A stretch of DNA of 64,000 nt from assembly GCA_033980235.1 (NCBI GenBank), contig CM067064.1, forward strand, positions 2,530,501 through 2,594,500. The letters run 5' to 3'. Origin of the DNA: Diadema setosum. Its lineage: Eukaryota; Echinodermata; Echinoidea; Diadematoida; Diadematidae. Under the pieces are notes generated by a model. It was not told the origin of the DNA, searched no databases, and saw only the letters and a program-made list of their open reading frames with translations. The translations under genes were made by a program, and so were the position numbers. Below are positions 33,198 through 44,077 of the stretch, piece by piece (the stretch's first letter is position 1; every line of letters starts with the position of its first letter).

Positions 33198-36100
33198 ATA
33201 CAATACAATATTAGTATTTCTATAGCGCTCTTACAAATAGTACAAATGTATCACAGCGCTTCACAAATCCATCTTTCACTCGGGAGGTAGGAGAAAAGAA
33301 AGATAGAAAAAAAAATACAACAAACAAGGAGTGAAAGAAAAAAAAAAGTACATAATGAATCAATCAGTTATTGAAAAGGAAAGTCTTCAACGACTTCTGG
33401 AAAACTGACAGAGATGGTGATTCCCTGATACTTTGAGGGAGCTGATTCCATAGGCGTGGGGCAGCTGCTGAGAAGGATCTGTCTCCTGTCTGAGTGAGAG
33501 TCCTAGGGTCAGACAGCCGGGTTGGGTCTTGGCCTGACCGCATTCCTTGTCTTTTAGATTGGTGACGTGAAAGTAGACTCATGAGGTAAGATGGAGCGCA
33601 ATTCTGAAGACATTTGTACGTGATTGACAAGATTTTGTAGATGATTCGCTTTTGCACAGGGAGCCAGTGTAATTGCTGAAGAAGAGGAGAGGCATGGTCA
33701 CGCTTCTTGGCTAGAAAAACCAGCTTTGCAGCACGGTTTTGAGCACGTTGAAGGCGCTGGACATTTCTTGAAGAAGTACCTGACAGCATGGAGTTTGCAT
33801 AGTCTATTCTTGAGGTAACGAGAGCTCTCACAGCATGCTCACAAGCTTTCTTATCGAGGAAAGGCCTGATACGTGCAATATTTGAGAGATGAAAATGAAG
33901 CGAACTGCTTAGAGAAGAAACGTGGTGATTCAGCTTCATGGAGGAGTCAAGTTCGACACCCAGGCTTCTAACTGAACTTGATGGATGAATGACGACATTA
34001 CCAACAGTCAGGGTGACATCAGATATCAAGGGATGGAACCGCGGATTAGCGACAGCAAGGAATTCAGTTTTGTCACAGTTCAGTTTCAACAGATTACCCT
34101 CCATCCACAGCTGTAGGTCCCTGACACATGCAGATAATGTGGTGAGAGCAAGTTCAATTGCCTGACTGTCCTTCGGGTCTGCAGAGGTGTAGAGTTGCAC
34201 GTCGTCAGCATAGCTATGATGCTGTATGCCCTCATGGTGATTGATGATGTCAGCCATGGGTTGAGTATATAGACTGAAAAGTTGCGGGCCTAGTACGGAA
34301 CCTTGAGGAACTCCGAAAGCAAGAGACATTGGTTCCGAAAGCTCACCTGTAACCTTCAACCTGAAGCTGCGGTCGGAGAGGTAAGAGGTGAACCAAGCTT
34401 TCACACTCCCGGAGATGCCAAAGTGGCTCGTCAAGCGAGCCAGCATAATATCATGGTCAACACAGTCAAATGCGGCAGACAGGTCTAAGAAGACGATGAA
34501 GGTAACGAGCTTGTTGTCCAGTGCTCTGAGGATGTCGTCTTGTACCTTCAAGAGAGCAGTCTCAGTACTATGCCAACGTCGGTAAGCTGACTGATTCTCA
34601 ACATAGAGATCATTCGTATCCAGGTAGTTGGAGACTTGAGATAAAGCAGCTTTCTCAATTATCTTTGAAAGAAATGAGAGATTGGAGACTGGTCTGTAGT
34701 TTTTCAAGTTATCACGATTTAGGTTTGGTTTCTTGATCAGAGGAGTCACCACAGCTTCCTTCAACGACGATGGTAAGACACCACTACAGAGTGATGTGTC
34801 AACAATTGACGCAATGTAGGGGAGAAAAGTGTTGATGGTCTCCTTCAGAAGCCACGTAGGCAGTGGGTCTAGCAAACATGACTTATTAGGCGCAGAGTGA
34901 ATTAATTTGTACACCTCCTGGGCCGTGATGGCATCAAAATCTGCCAGCTCGGCTCCAGATGCATCCACAATCGATCCACTTGAACAGACGTCAGTATGCG
35001 ATTCCTCGTTCCTAAGTTGGAGATTTTCTCTGATCTTTTCCACTTTCTTTACAAAGAATGTGGCAAATCTGTCAGGCAATGATGTACATGTAGATGGCAT
35101 GTCTGCAGGTAGGATTGCTGGTGACCTATTCAAGAGTGTGTTCAGGACACGAAACACGTTCTTCACATCTGCACTTTTCAACTTTTCTCTGTAATACTTT
35201 GATTTCTCCTTGTGAATGAGACGACAGACGGCATGAATCTGAGTTAGGTACTGATGGCGGCTCTCTGGTGTTTGTGACTTTCTCCAGCGCCTTTCGAGTT
35301 TTCGCCGTGAGCGTCTCGCTTGGTGAATTTCATTCGTATACCAAGGTGGATGACGGCAAAAACGATGAACACGCTTGGTGGATGGACAATGTTTGTTGAG
35401 CACATCCAGAATGGTACTGTGGTAGAATGCAATCTGATCATCAACATCACCGTCGAAAGGAAAGTCATGAAACGCTTCATTGATGTCGGTGATTGAGGAA
35501 CCCTTGTCTAAGTTTCGAAAGTTTCTGCAATGCGATGTTGCATCACGTTGCTTAGGTTTAGCTGCATCAACAGTACAGCTAATGATGAAATGATCCGAGT
35601 ACAGTTTATCACAAGCTCGACATTCGACCACAGGTGACTCATCCAGCCGGGAGATTACGAGATCAAGAGTGTGGCCTAATTTGTGTGTTGCAGTATTGAC
35701 ATGCTGCTGCAGACCTGCTTCCTCAATGATTTCCAAGAAACATGCTACATCAGGCTTACGAGGGGTATCTACGTGCATGTTGAAATCACCCAAGATAAGA
35801 AGCTTCCAGGAATACGTAGTCAGCTCACAAACAAGTTCCTCAAACTCCTGAAGAAACTCATGTGTCTTAAAACCATTCCTCATAGAGGATGGGGGTCTGT
35901 AGATGACAACATAACATATTGACCGTGAGGGGTTGGTAACAGCAGCTAGTTCAAAGGTGTCGTGGGAAGACAGGATGTTGATGTTTGCAGTGGACAAGTT
36001 CAATGCAGTTTTGTAGATGACTGCTATCCCACCATGAGGGTCATTCCTACCACGGGCCACATTTAAGAATGTATAACCCGCTGGTGTGCACTCATCAATG

Positions 36101-36968
36101 ACAACCGGATCAACACTATGCAACCAGGTTTCCGTAAGGAACATGATATCCACATTGCTGTCAATAACATGTTCAAGCAGGAGGTTAGTCTTGTTCCTCA
36201 CCGAATTGCAGTTCCATAATTGAACATTCAGTTTACAATCATGTTCCTGAGGTACATTCACAATGTTACTCAGATTTCTGCCATTGTCATTACGTACCTC
36301 ATAGCGCCAAATCCTATCGGTGAGATTCGATGCCGTGTATACACGAATCTGTCTCTGTTTTCGCCTTCCACCACGCTTGCCACGATGCTTCCTGCATCTT
36401 CTCTGATGACCAACACTGTGTTTTGATTTCAAGAGAAGATTAACAGGTGCCTGCATGAGTATGTCAACCTCTCTGCTATGAGGATTCAGGTGTAGAAGAA
36501 AATCTCTATCGTAAATAAGTCGTATACTGTCCTGTGCAGTAACAGCCATTTTGAATTCAGTGTCCAATTCTGAAGAAGGCAGCGTCAAGGCCAAGGCAGT
36601 GAGAACAATGCAAACAATACTTGTGGTAGCTCCCGTCTCCATTGTTACCTTGGGGCATGAAAGGGCAACTAAGACATGCGTCCTTTGTTGTCGTGGCTGA
36701 CTGAACTTGAATAAGTCATGCTTGCAGACAGGCAGCAATGACCAGTGAACTCAACACAAAATGGCTCATGCAGGGAAACTCAATGCCAGCCGAGGCAAAA
36801 CATGATATCCTTCAAGCACACACACCACAGGCTGAAAATGTCCAAAAATCGTCCAGTACGTTCCTCAAGCTATATCCGAACCTCTGTTATTATTTTGAAG
36901 AAACTAAAGCATTCAGGGGGGATATTGAGAGCAGATGAAGGGGTCGACCTGCTAGGCGCACCACCTTG
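33198..36968 (-). mobile_element. LINE C insertion within a palindromic MITE
   Basis: The 3' end, read on the minus strand, contains AAGCGCTGTGATACATTTG and GAGCGCTATAGAAATACTAA followed by a short TTGTA repeat at about 33197-33215, typical of L2/CR1-type tails. The 5' end lies near 36968. On either side are the two parts of one palindromic MITE (33144-33197 and 36990-37342), so the LINE landed in an already present MITE. The near repeat AACTTTTTAC / AACTGTTTGC at the edges may be a target-site duplication. Confidence 0.75.
33364..36738 (-). CDS. LINE C: endonuclease-reverse transcriptase ORF, intact, CR1/L2-like
   Basis: This is one open frame of 1124 codons. After about 165 N-terminal residues, with a hydrophobic stretch near 40-56 and a basic cluster near 113-130, come an AP-endonuclease (LWNCNSVRNK, TETW 202-205, GDFN 317-320, SDH 381-383) and a reverse transcriptase (NYRPVSNLSFLSK near 680, FLDLSAAFD 750-758, GVPQGS 809-814, YADD 843-846), then the C-terminal RLQRAQNRAAKLVF block. 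The motif set fits the CR1/L2 group. It lies in the intron between EGF exons 38169 and 32907 in the same orientation as the host gene. All catalytic motifs look intact. Confidence 0.9.
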   Translation of the reverse strand: MLPVCKHDLFKFSQPRQQRTHVLVALSCPKVTMETGATTSIVCIVLTALALTLPSSELDTEFKMAVTAQDSIRLIYDRDFLLHLNPHSREVDILMQAPVNLLLKSKHSVGHQRRCRKHRGKRGGRRKQRQIRVYTASNLTDRIWRYEVRNDNGRNLSNIVNVPQEHDCKLNVQLWNCNSVRNKTNLLLEHVIDSNVDIMFLTETWLHSVDPVVIDECTPAGYTFLNVARGRNDPHGGIAVIYKTALNLSTANINILSSHDTFELAAVTNPSRSICYVVIYRPPSSMRNGFKTHEFLQEFEELVCELTTYSWKLLILGDFNMHVDTPRKPDVACFLEIIEEAGLQQHVNTATHKLGHTLDLVISRLDESPVVECRACDKLYSDHFIISCTVDAAKPKQRDATSHCRNFRNLDKGSSITDINEAFHDFPFDGDVDDQIAFYHSTILDVLNKHCPSTKRVHRFCRHPPWYTNEIHQARRSRRKLERRWRKSQTPESRHQYLTQIHAVCRLIHKEKSKYYREKLKSADVKNVFRVLNTLLNRSPAILPADMPSTCTSLPDRFATFFVKKVEKIRENLQLRNEESHTDVCSSGSIVDASGAELADFDAITAQEVYKLIHSAPNKSCLLDPLPTWLLKETINTFLPYIASIVDTSLCSGVLPSSLKEAVVTPLIKKPNLNRDNLKNYRPVSNLSFLSKIIEKAALSQVSNYLDTNDLYVENQSAYRRWHSTETALLKVQDDILRALDNKLVTFIVFLDLSAAFDCVDHDIMLARLTSHFGISGSVKAWFTSYLSDRSFRLKVTGELSEPMSLAFGVPQGSVLGPQLFSLYTQPMADIINHHEGIQHHSYADDVQLYTSADPKDSQAIELALTTLSACVRDLQLWMEGNLLKLNCDKTEFLAVANPRFHPLISDVTLTVGNVVIHPSSSVRSLGVELDSSMKLNHHVSSLSSSLHFHLSNIARIRPFLDKKACEHAVRALVTSRIDYANSMLSGTSSRNVQRLQRAQNRAAKLVFLAKKRDHASPLLQQLHWLPVQKRIIYKILSITYKCLQNCAPSYLMSLLSRHQSKRQGMRSGQDPTRLSDPRTLTQTGDRSFSAAAPRLWNQLPQSIRESPSLSVFQKSLKTFLFNN

Positions 36969-36989
36969 CAAAAAAAAAAAAAAAAAAAA

Positions 36990-37342
36990 CTGTTTGCGAG
37001 ATACTTAGATACCACTTTATGAAATGTTATAAGAGCACACAATTCTAGGAGGAATTCAAAGTTTATTAGATGAAAGTCGGTTTTGAAATGGCTGAGATAT
37101 TCAAAAACAAAGTAAAGCAAAGCGATCCAAATAAATGGTGGGTCCCTCTTTTTATTACGATCGCTTTGTTGTAGATATATCCGCAATTTCAAAGCCAATT
37201 TTCTTCAAATAAACTTTTAATTCCTCTTAGAATTATGTTCTTTCATATTTCAAAAGACGCTTCTCATTATCTAAAAAGGAAAACATAAAAAAAGTTGGAA
37301 AGCTGAAGCTCCAATCTCAACAGAAATTATACTATCTCTTTA
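36990..37342. mobile_element. Right fragment of P1 MITE copy 3
   Basis: From TTTGCGAGATACTTAGATAC on, the sequence follows P1 through its centre to ATTATACTATCTCTTTAAA. An A-rich run (36970-36989) lies between the LINE 5' end and this part. Confidence 0.75.
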
Positions 37343-38168
37343 AACATAATCATACACAGTTTTTCATATTTGGCACGGGAAATGCTATTTGGGCATGATT
37401 GCTTTTTTTTTTTCAGTGCAACAAATTCAACATTTAGTCTTCAATTCCTTATTTCAGTTAGTAATATATCAATTGATTTGCTTTGTAATTATGTCTTTCA
37501 TCAATTCATTTATCTATTTGCCATTCTTCAGCCAGTTACATACATAGGTAACTTTAGATTTAATAATTCATTCAATCATAATGCATACATCTATTCACTT
37601 ATCTGCTTCTGAGTGTACGCATTTTGAGTCACATGACAGAAAAAGTCTCAAATATCCTAAGGAAATTAACAAGTAGAATCGTGTATCAAAGATGGATTAA
37701 AAACAAACGAGCCATCACAGTATTAGGTATGAAATGTTAGAATATAATGGTCTTCCACGAAGTCTTTGGACATTGACAATGAAACGATAATAGACTTATA
37801 GGTACAAACAAGTACTTAAGTACGAATTTATTATGCCATAATTTCAGTTTTGTGACACCGACGTTTGTTCGTCAAGTAATAAGCCTGCATAATACTATGA
37901 ACTGGATTCTCATGTAACAAGAGCAAGATTTTAAGTGCACAAGTCATTTTAAGTGTCCTCATGAACGTTCGATCGTTATGTTGATGTATATTTTTACAGT
38001 TGAAAACTCAGTACTGAATTTGAATCAATTTAACGCAGTTTGTTTCTCTCAAAATTGACATTATCTTTAGTGATACGCATATGAATGTTTTTTTTTCTGT
38101 AGCGTTTTTGTGGTAATGGCAGGGGGTGCAAGGCAGAATAATCACCATCAGGTATTTTGGTCTCTTAC

Positions 38169-38279
38169 CAATGTCACAGTCAGTGCCCGTATAGCCTTCG
38201 GTGCAATCACACACGTACCCGTTCACACCGTCCATACATGTCCCGTTCACACAAGGATTGCTGGAACATTCATCAATGT
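38169..38279 (-). CDS. Exon 7: EGF-like repeat 4
   Basis: This 111 bp phase 1-1 exon encodes [26 protein letters not shown] and [12 protein letters not shown]. It is a complete six-cysteine calcium-binding EGF repeat one residue shorter than most of its neighbours. The acceptor is TTTGCAG and the donor GTAAGA. It does not belong to either duplicated exon class in this gene. The intron that follows contains the intact LINE at 33.2-37.0 kb. Confidence 0.88.
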
Positions 38280-38689
38280 CTGCAAATATTACAGTCATTT
38301 CCGTCACTATAATCATCAGAATATTCGACTTGAACATCTTATTGCAAGATAAACACTGTCTGGGAAAAGTCTACAAAAAGATGAAAATATACATTTTGTA
38401 TTTCTTTATGACCATCATCATTACTATGATTATCGGGATAGTTTTTATTGACTTTACATGATTTACAAGGGACATGATTCATCTGACCCCTTGCGGCAAC
38501 AATAAACGTGGAATAGTAACGAAAGCTGAAAGACTCGGTATTGTGGGGACACACATTTGGACACCATTGAATGGAAATGTTGGACCGGTTCGGATATACT
38601 CGAGAATTCTCGTAACAAATTATGCACAACTTTATCACTGGTCTCTCTGTATATAAGTATATTCATAAGGACTGGTCGAGAAATGTTTT

Positions 38690-38827
38690 CCGAAAAAAAA
38701 AAATATTCAACATGTCATATCTTCCTTATTTCTTATCCGATTTTTGTCATTTTTGTATCATTCCATAGGGAATATTCTTCTCTTTTTTGGGGAGTTTACT
38801 TATTTTTGGAGTGGATTTCCTCTTTAA
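38690..38827. mobile_element. Palindromic MITE, family P2, right-arm fragment
   Basis: CTTCCTTATTTCTTATCCGA, then TACTTATTTTTGGAGTGGAT and TTCCTCTTTAA follow the right arm of the P2 copy at 9917-10392. The left arm is not clearly recognisable. Confidence 0.55.
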
Positions 38828-39239
38828 AAGGTGAGGCGAGAATGAAGGCGGCGTGTGGAATATCACGCCTTCTTTTCGGGGCAATAAGGCGATAAGGCGA
38901 AAATGGAGAAAAAAATGAATGGAAAACAACTCGTTTTGTTAGGAATGAGAGAGCATCTTCTCATCCTCACAAATTTTCTCAAGTTTTCATATTTAACCTC
39001 TTTTCTGCTTGCCGCACAGCTATAATAAGATGGGAGTTTTTGCGAGTTATTAGAAGTCGCCTTACTTTCTCCTTTTCGTCTGACTCAAATTTGCATTGGA
39101 CCTGTAATCGCATATCGCCTTCTTGTCGCACGTTGTGTTGTCAGTAATTATTTCTTGCATCGAATGAGAAGGTGCACTTTTTACCAAGTATTTTCCATAC
39201 AGTAATTCACGACAAATGAAATTGACAATTTGTTCTTAC

Positions 39240-39353
39240 CCATAGAGCACAAAGTTCCCGTAAAACCAGGCAGACAGTTGCATTCAAAGCTGTTTACAAG
39301 GTCCACACACGATGCACCGTTTTCACAGGGATCACTTTCGCACTCGTTAATAT
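39240..39353 (-). CDS. Exon 6: EGF-like repeat 3
   Basis: This 114 bp phase 1-1 exon encodes [27 protein letters not shown] and [12 protein letters not shown]. Six EGF cysteines are present and the DINE start suits calcium binding. The acceptor is CTGTAG and the donor GTAAGA. The intron 3' of this exon is similar in sequence to those following the exons at 40096 and 32907, so exon and intron were copied together. Confidence 0.88.
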
Positions 39354-39749
39354 CTACAGTGTGGTAATGAAGAAGAAAAAAAAAACATAAATGTGTGAAC
39401 ACTGTTACATATCATTTATGTGGGTAATCATCCATGAGTCGTATATATTTTATATCTACATTCTTATCATTGAAACTATAGATATTGCTTTATTTTTCTT
39501 TTCTTTTTTCTTATTTTCAATGTGCAGAAACTGAAAATATAATCGTGGTATATCACGCCTATACTATACCTTGTTTATTGCAAGACGAAAACCCGACATG
39601 CCCAAGATAGACATCTTTGCGTCTTCACAACTTTTGTCAAAGTAGTTGATCATATTCTCTCCTGGTCCCGCTGCTTTTGGGAGATTTTGCGAATATCTAG
39701 AACTGATTTTACTCTCTCCTTATCGTCCTACACAAGGTTAATAGACTTG

Positions 39750-39890
39750 GGCACCGTTTCATAAAACTTCTGAGCCCTGACAAGTTGCAATTCTCTGACA
39801 ATTACCATACCCACAGTCAGTGACCAGAGCTTCTCAGCCAATGAAAACCAAGGATTTTACTGATATTGTCGGACATTAACAACCTGTGAG
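39750..39890. mobile_element. Diverged relative of the hairpin MITE at 7770-7921
   Basis: CAGTCAGTGACCAGAGCTTC followed by TCAGCCAATGAAAACCAAGG matches the reverse complement of the interior of 7770-7921. The terminal repeats are worn. It lies in the intron between EGF exons 40096 and 39240. Confidence 0.55.
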
Positions 39891-40095
39891 ATCCGATTAC
39901 TTTCATTAAACTGTGCCGTGTCATCCCATTCATCTTTTCGTCGCACGCTGAAACTTCCGTACGTGCATGTCCTTATTGCTATCAGCAATCTGTTGTATCG
40001 AATGAGAAGACTCACTTGATTGTTTTTTACCGATTATTGACACTGCTATAATTCACGACAAATAAAACTGACAATATATAGTACTTTGTTCTTAC

Positions 40096-40209
40096 CCACA
40101 GAGCACAAAGTCCCCGTAAAACCCGGCAGACAGGTGCATTCAAAGCTGTTTACAAGGTCCACACACGATGCACCGTTTTCACAGGGATCACTTTCGCACT
40201 CGTCAATAT
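40096..40209 (-). CDS. Exon 5: EGF-like repeat 2
   Basis: This 114 bp phase 1-1 exon encodes [27 protein letters not shown] and [12 protein letters not shown], a calcium-binding type EGF repeat with six cysteines. The acceptor is ATAACAG and the donor GTAAGA. By eye its peptide is identical to that of the exon at 31555-31668 and nearly so to 39240-39353. It has no internal methionine, so a simple ATG-based ORF search misses it. Confidence 0.88.
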
Positions 40210-40891
40210 CTGTTATAGAATAGTATTGAAAAAAAAAGAAGAAGAAGAACCAATTGAAAACAATCTATTTAGGAAATAAGCAACTTGATGATGATCATCC
40301 CTTGTAAATTAGTGTAAAACAGCAGTAAAAAAAAATATATTTTCCATATTAAGTATGTATCATTAAATGCATGATTATCGTTCCCTCATTTACATATTTA
40401 TGTGTTCATCTGTAACAAATTTATCGAAATGAAACAAACAAAAAGAAAAGTAGACATGAAATGATAACATGGAGCGTTCCAAATTTTGCTTCTAGAAAAA
40501 AAAAATCAAAGATCAAAATGATATACTGACGTTGATACACTAGGTGATTGATACATTTAATATAAATAACTTTGACAGGTGCAAGTGCAAAGGGTTGAAA
40601 ATAAAATAAAGACTATTTGTCTATTTGTCTTCTGTTTTATAACAACGGATCGTTAGTTTGTAACATTTTCAAAAGCTGTTTGTCAGTTGCATTACTTGTC
40701 TGTGTGCGTGTTTTGGGGTTGTTGTTTTTTTACTTTGTTTTGCCTCATAGGCGCTTTGGGAACCCCATCTTAAAGAGCCTCAAATTGTCACTATAATATG
40801 ACTTTACGTGTATATCTTGAGTTATGCACGATTCTGTGTATGCATGATTTTCTATGCCTCAGCTTTCTATGTTATTTGTTCTCATACATAC

Positions 40892-41011
40892 CGGTTTCAC
40901 ACATGTCTCCCTCGTATCCCAGAATGCACTCGCACCGGAACTGATTGACTCCGTCGACACACGTAGCTCCGTTCATACAAGGACTGCTGTCACATTCATC
41001 AATGAGTGAAA
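40892..41011 (-). CDS. Exon 4: EGF-like repeat 1
   Basis: This 120 bp phase 1-1 exon encodes an EGF-like domain with all six cysteines: [16 protein letters not shown], then [11 protein letters not shown] and [12 protein letters not shown]. The DE start and the N followed by F/Y before the fourth cysteine match calcium-binding EGF repeats. The acceptor is CCAG and the donor GTATGT. It is the most divergent of the ten repeats and sits next to the unknown modules. A palindromic MITE begins 28 bp upstream of the exon in transcript terms. Confidence 0.85.
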
Positions 41012-41038
41012 CTGGATGGAAAATGATCAAACTCTGAG

Positions 41039-41426
41039 TTAAAGGGATTGTATAGTTTTGGTTGATATAGGACTTCAGATTTCCAAGTTTTCTTTGTGAG
41101 ATGGTAAGAAATATCTTATGGAATATGAAAGAGCATAATTCCAAGAGGAATTCAAAGTTTATTTGATGAAATGGCCGAGATATCCAAACAAATTGTTACT
41201 AATAAAAGGTATCCAGGACCCATCTTTTATTAGGATTGCTTTGTTGTACTTTGTTTTTGGATGTCTCAGCCATCTCAAAACCATTTTTTCTCAAATAAAC
41301 TATGAATTCCTATTCAAATGGTATGCTCTTTAACATGTTTAACATTTCACAAAGTGGTTTCTAAGTATCTTACTAATAGATAAAAGCTTAATTTTCATCT
41401 CAACCAATACTATACCATCCCTTTAA
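41039..41426. mobile_element. Palindromic MITE, family P1, copy 4
   Basis: The copy starts TTAAAGGGATTGTATAGTTT and ends TATACCATCCCTTTAA, which are inverted copies. It is nearly full length and lies 28 bp from EGF exon 40892-41011, in its upstream intron. Confidence 0.8.
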
Positions 41427-42545
41427 AGACTGCAACTTGCTGAAAACATAAATCCTAACATAATTTATGCACTGCATGTCCCGGGGATTGGCATCAGAAA
41501 CAAGTTCTGAAAAATAAACTTATCGTTTTCTTTCTTCTAGATGTAAATGTGCCTTTGTTGTCAATTCATACCATTTACCTTTAATTTGTGAATCATTATA
41601 ATCTAGCTTTTAAGCACAATAGTTTATGAAAAAAAAAATATCAAAGCCTTGTTGGTGGGAGGACGTTATGGGTATAGAATCTTTCTTTGCTGAGCCTTTT
41701 TAATTCCATAAACAACATAGCTTAGAAATTCACAAGAGTTAAAAAAAAAAATCAATTTTACCGCACAATACTAGACAGTAGGTAATCATTGAAATGAAGT
41801 AATATTTAAGGGTATAGATAGATTATACTTGCCAGGATTAACTTTCTTGTTTTATTGACTTACATTAAACCTCAATCAACTTGTTTATCTGATTTCAGTC
41901 TGTGAATATCATCGATCATGACATTGAGTTGAACTAACATTACTGAAATGTGTGTTGCTCTGATTGACAATCGGACGATGCACATGTTTATAGTTGGATG
42001 GGATCAAAGACTACAACAGAAAAACAACGTGATGTATCAAATATCTAATTGAAGTTTTTTTTTCTCAAATAACAAAACGACTGCATGCAAGGGGGTAAAG
42101 TACACGTTTTGTTACAATCGGTCGACCTATAAACTAAGATGTTGCGTAAAACTTGATTAGGTGTCAACAAACATTTTGCATTTCATATAAAAGAAAAGAA
42201 TACCTGCTTATTTTAGTGGTACACCAAACCCTTCCATCACACACGTACATGTATCATATGGTGTAGATCTTGGTATGTAATGACTTGCTATCAATCATTC
42301 ACAAATATGTAAATATCTTTTTGCTGTCTTCATGATGGCAAACCAAAACAAAGACTCATCGAACGTCTTCATTTTGTGTTCTTATGACTCTCAGTGCTCA
42401 ATACCACCTCGTGTTCAATCTGTTTCAATGTTGGCCCTAATCGCGGACAGACTCTGGTGGGATATGTTCTCTGAAAACAATATGAATGAAGAACATACTC
42501 TATATACAGTAAAATTCATTACTGACTCAACAGCTCAAAACTTGC

Positions 42546-42953
42546 CTTGACATTGCACTTCTCTGCAGACGGTCGTTTGAGAAGGAGAAAGCTCAAAGTC
42601 GGGAAAGGCATTAGGACCTTTCTCAAAGATTAGGCATACAAATTCCACTTCGGAGCAGACTGGCCCGGTTCTCAGGTCCAGACTGTACATGAGGTTAGAG
42701 ATGATCATGGTCGTTCCGAACGAGATACTTGTCGAAGCCTGCTCGAAATTGAGACTGATGACACTTTCCCCGTAGCGAGTTCCACTTCCGTCTGCGGCAT
42801 CATTGGCAAAGCCGGTGATCCTCCACAAGTCATTTCCGAAGGCCGAACCTCCGCCGGAGCTTGCCTGCACGGCCAGGCTAAGACGAAGGATGTTGACTGC
42901 TCCCTCCTGGAGGTCATCAGCGATGAAAAGGAGAGAGTTCTGGATTTCCAATC
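42546..42953 (-). CDS. Exon 3: unknown module A2 of the fibropellin-like protein
   Basis: This exon of 408 bp carries 136 codons in phase 1-1 and is homologous to the preceding exon, with cysteine pattern C-x6-C-x22-C-x4-C ending CREVQC. The acceptor is CATGCAG; an in-frame ATG lies upstream in intron sequence, so the open frame looks longer than the exon. The donor at 42544-42545 is GC rather than GT, in the context AAG/GCAAGT, which is the strong consensus of rare GC-AG introns. An alternative donor would be needed if GC is not used, but the frame meets a stop at 42535-42537 just downstream. Domain identity is unknown. Confidence 0.75.
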
Positions 42954-43546
42954 CTGCATGAAGATTCATGTTCACATTCTCCTGATATGCACAGATGGAT
43001 GGTCACTCAGACGTTGGTCGATAAGTTGAATTTATGTAATATTTTTTAGACTGTGCGTGACTACCCTTTGACCTTTATGCTTGGAGACTAAACGTCTGGT
43101 ATCAAGACTGTAGAATCAAAAAGGAAAACCTTAAGACCTCAAGACATCACTAGGCCTATCAGCTTTTGATTTTACTATCACCATTTTTTTTTTATCATCA
43201 CCCTGTCACCATCATAATCCTAATTTACCCAATCTTTATGAATATTTGTGCACTAAAATGCAAAATCTAATGCATTATACATGTTCACGTCTCTTCTCCC
43301 ATTCTGCTAAACAAAATGTATATGCTTCTATCCGACCTGTCTCCCCCCCCCCCCCAAAAAAAAAAAAAAAAAATTGTTCTCCATACCGGGTTGTTGAAAC
43401 ATGAACTTGTATGCATCAATTTCGTTCCGTTTGCTAAGTTCTTGGTTTGATCGTCTAAATAAATCATCATTCCTTTCAGGAGAGTGACGTCAATATATCT
43501 GTCTACGTTTATCGTCTGACATAGAACAACTTGTTTCATTTCTCAC

Positions 43547-43972
43547 CTCGACACGTGATAGGTTGACAAGCCGTCAGGACACTGTCATCGGGTTGGCCAG
43601 ATAGAACATAGAAAGGATTGGATGCGGGTCCTCTTGCCGAGGTGATGCAGACGTAAGGTACATGAGCGCAGTTCACATCACCAGATAGATCCAGAGTAAA
43701 GCTTAGTCCCTCGAAGACAGCGGTTTCTGCAGGAGCGATACCAGTTCTCCCCTGCTCCTCAGTCACCGATATTTGGTAGGTTGACGTACTTGGTGCGCTG
43801 CCATTTTCAGTCTGACTGCCAAAAGCAGTGAACTTCCATAGGTTAGTCCCAGTCACACCATCAGTTCCACCAGCGTAAAGGATTAAGTCAAGAAACACCG
43901 TCTGGTCAGGTTCTCCCTCCCGAAACAGCTGACCCGGTGTGATGTCTAAAGAGGAGCTGGTTATCTGCACCA
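43547..43972 (-). CDS. Exon 2: unknown module A1 of the fibropellin-like protein
   Basis: This exon of 426 bp lies between an acceptor TTTCACAG and a donor GAG/GTGAGA and carries 142 codons in phase 1-1. I do not recognise the domain. It has a hydrophobic strand-like start (VFLDLILYAG), a block TNLWKFTAFG, and a C-terminal half with the cysteine pattern C-x6-C-x26-C-x4-C, ending CQPITC. It aligns over its length with the module at 42546-42953 (shared LDI/LEI, N-LWKFTAF / NDLWRITGF, SFTLDL / MYSLDL). The predominance of alternating hydrophobic residues suggests a beta-sandwich. Four cysteines imply two disulfides, consistent with secretion. Confidence 0.8.
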
Positions 43973-44077
43973 CTGTGAAAGAATACAAATATGGCGACCT
44001 TGAAAGCAAAAAGCAATAATAGTAATGGAATTCTGAAGACCATGGTCTCGAGATGGTTAGATAATCTGTTTTACACG

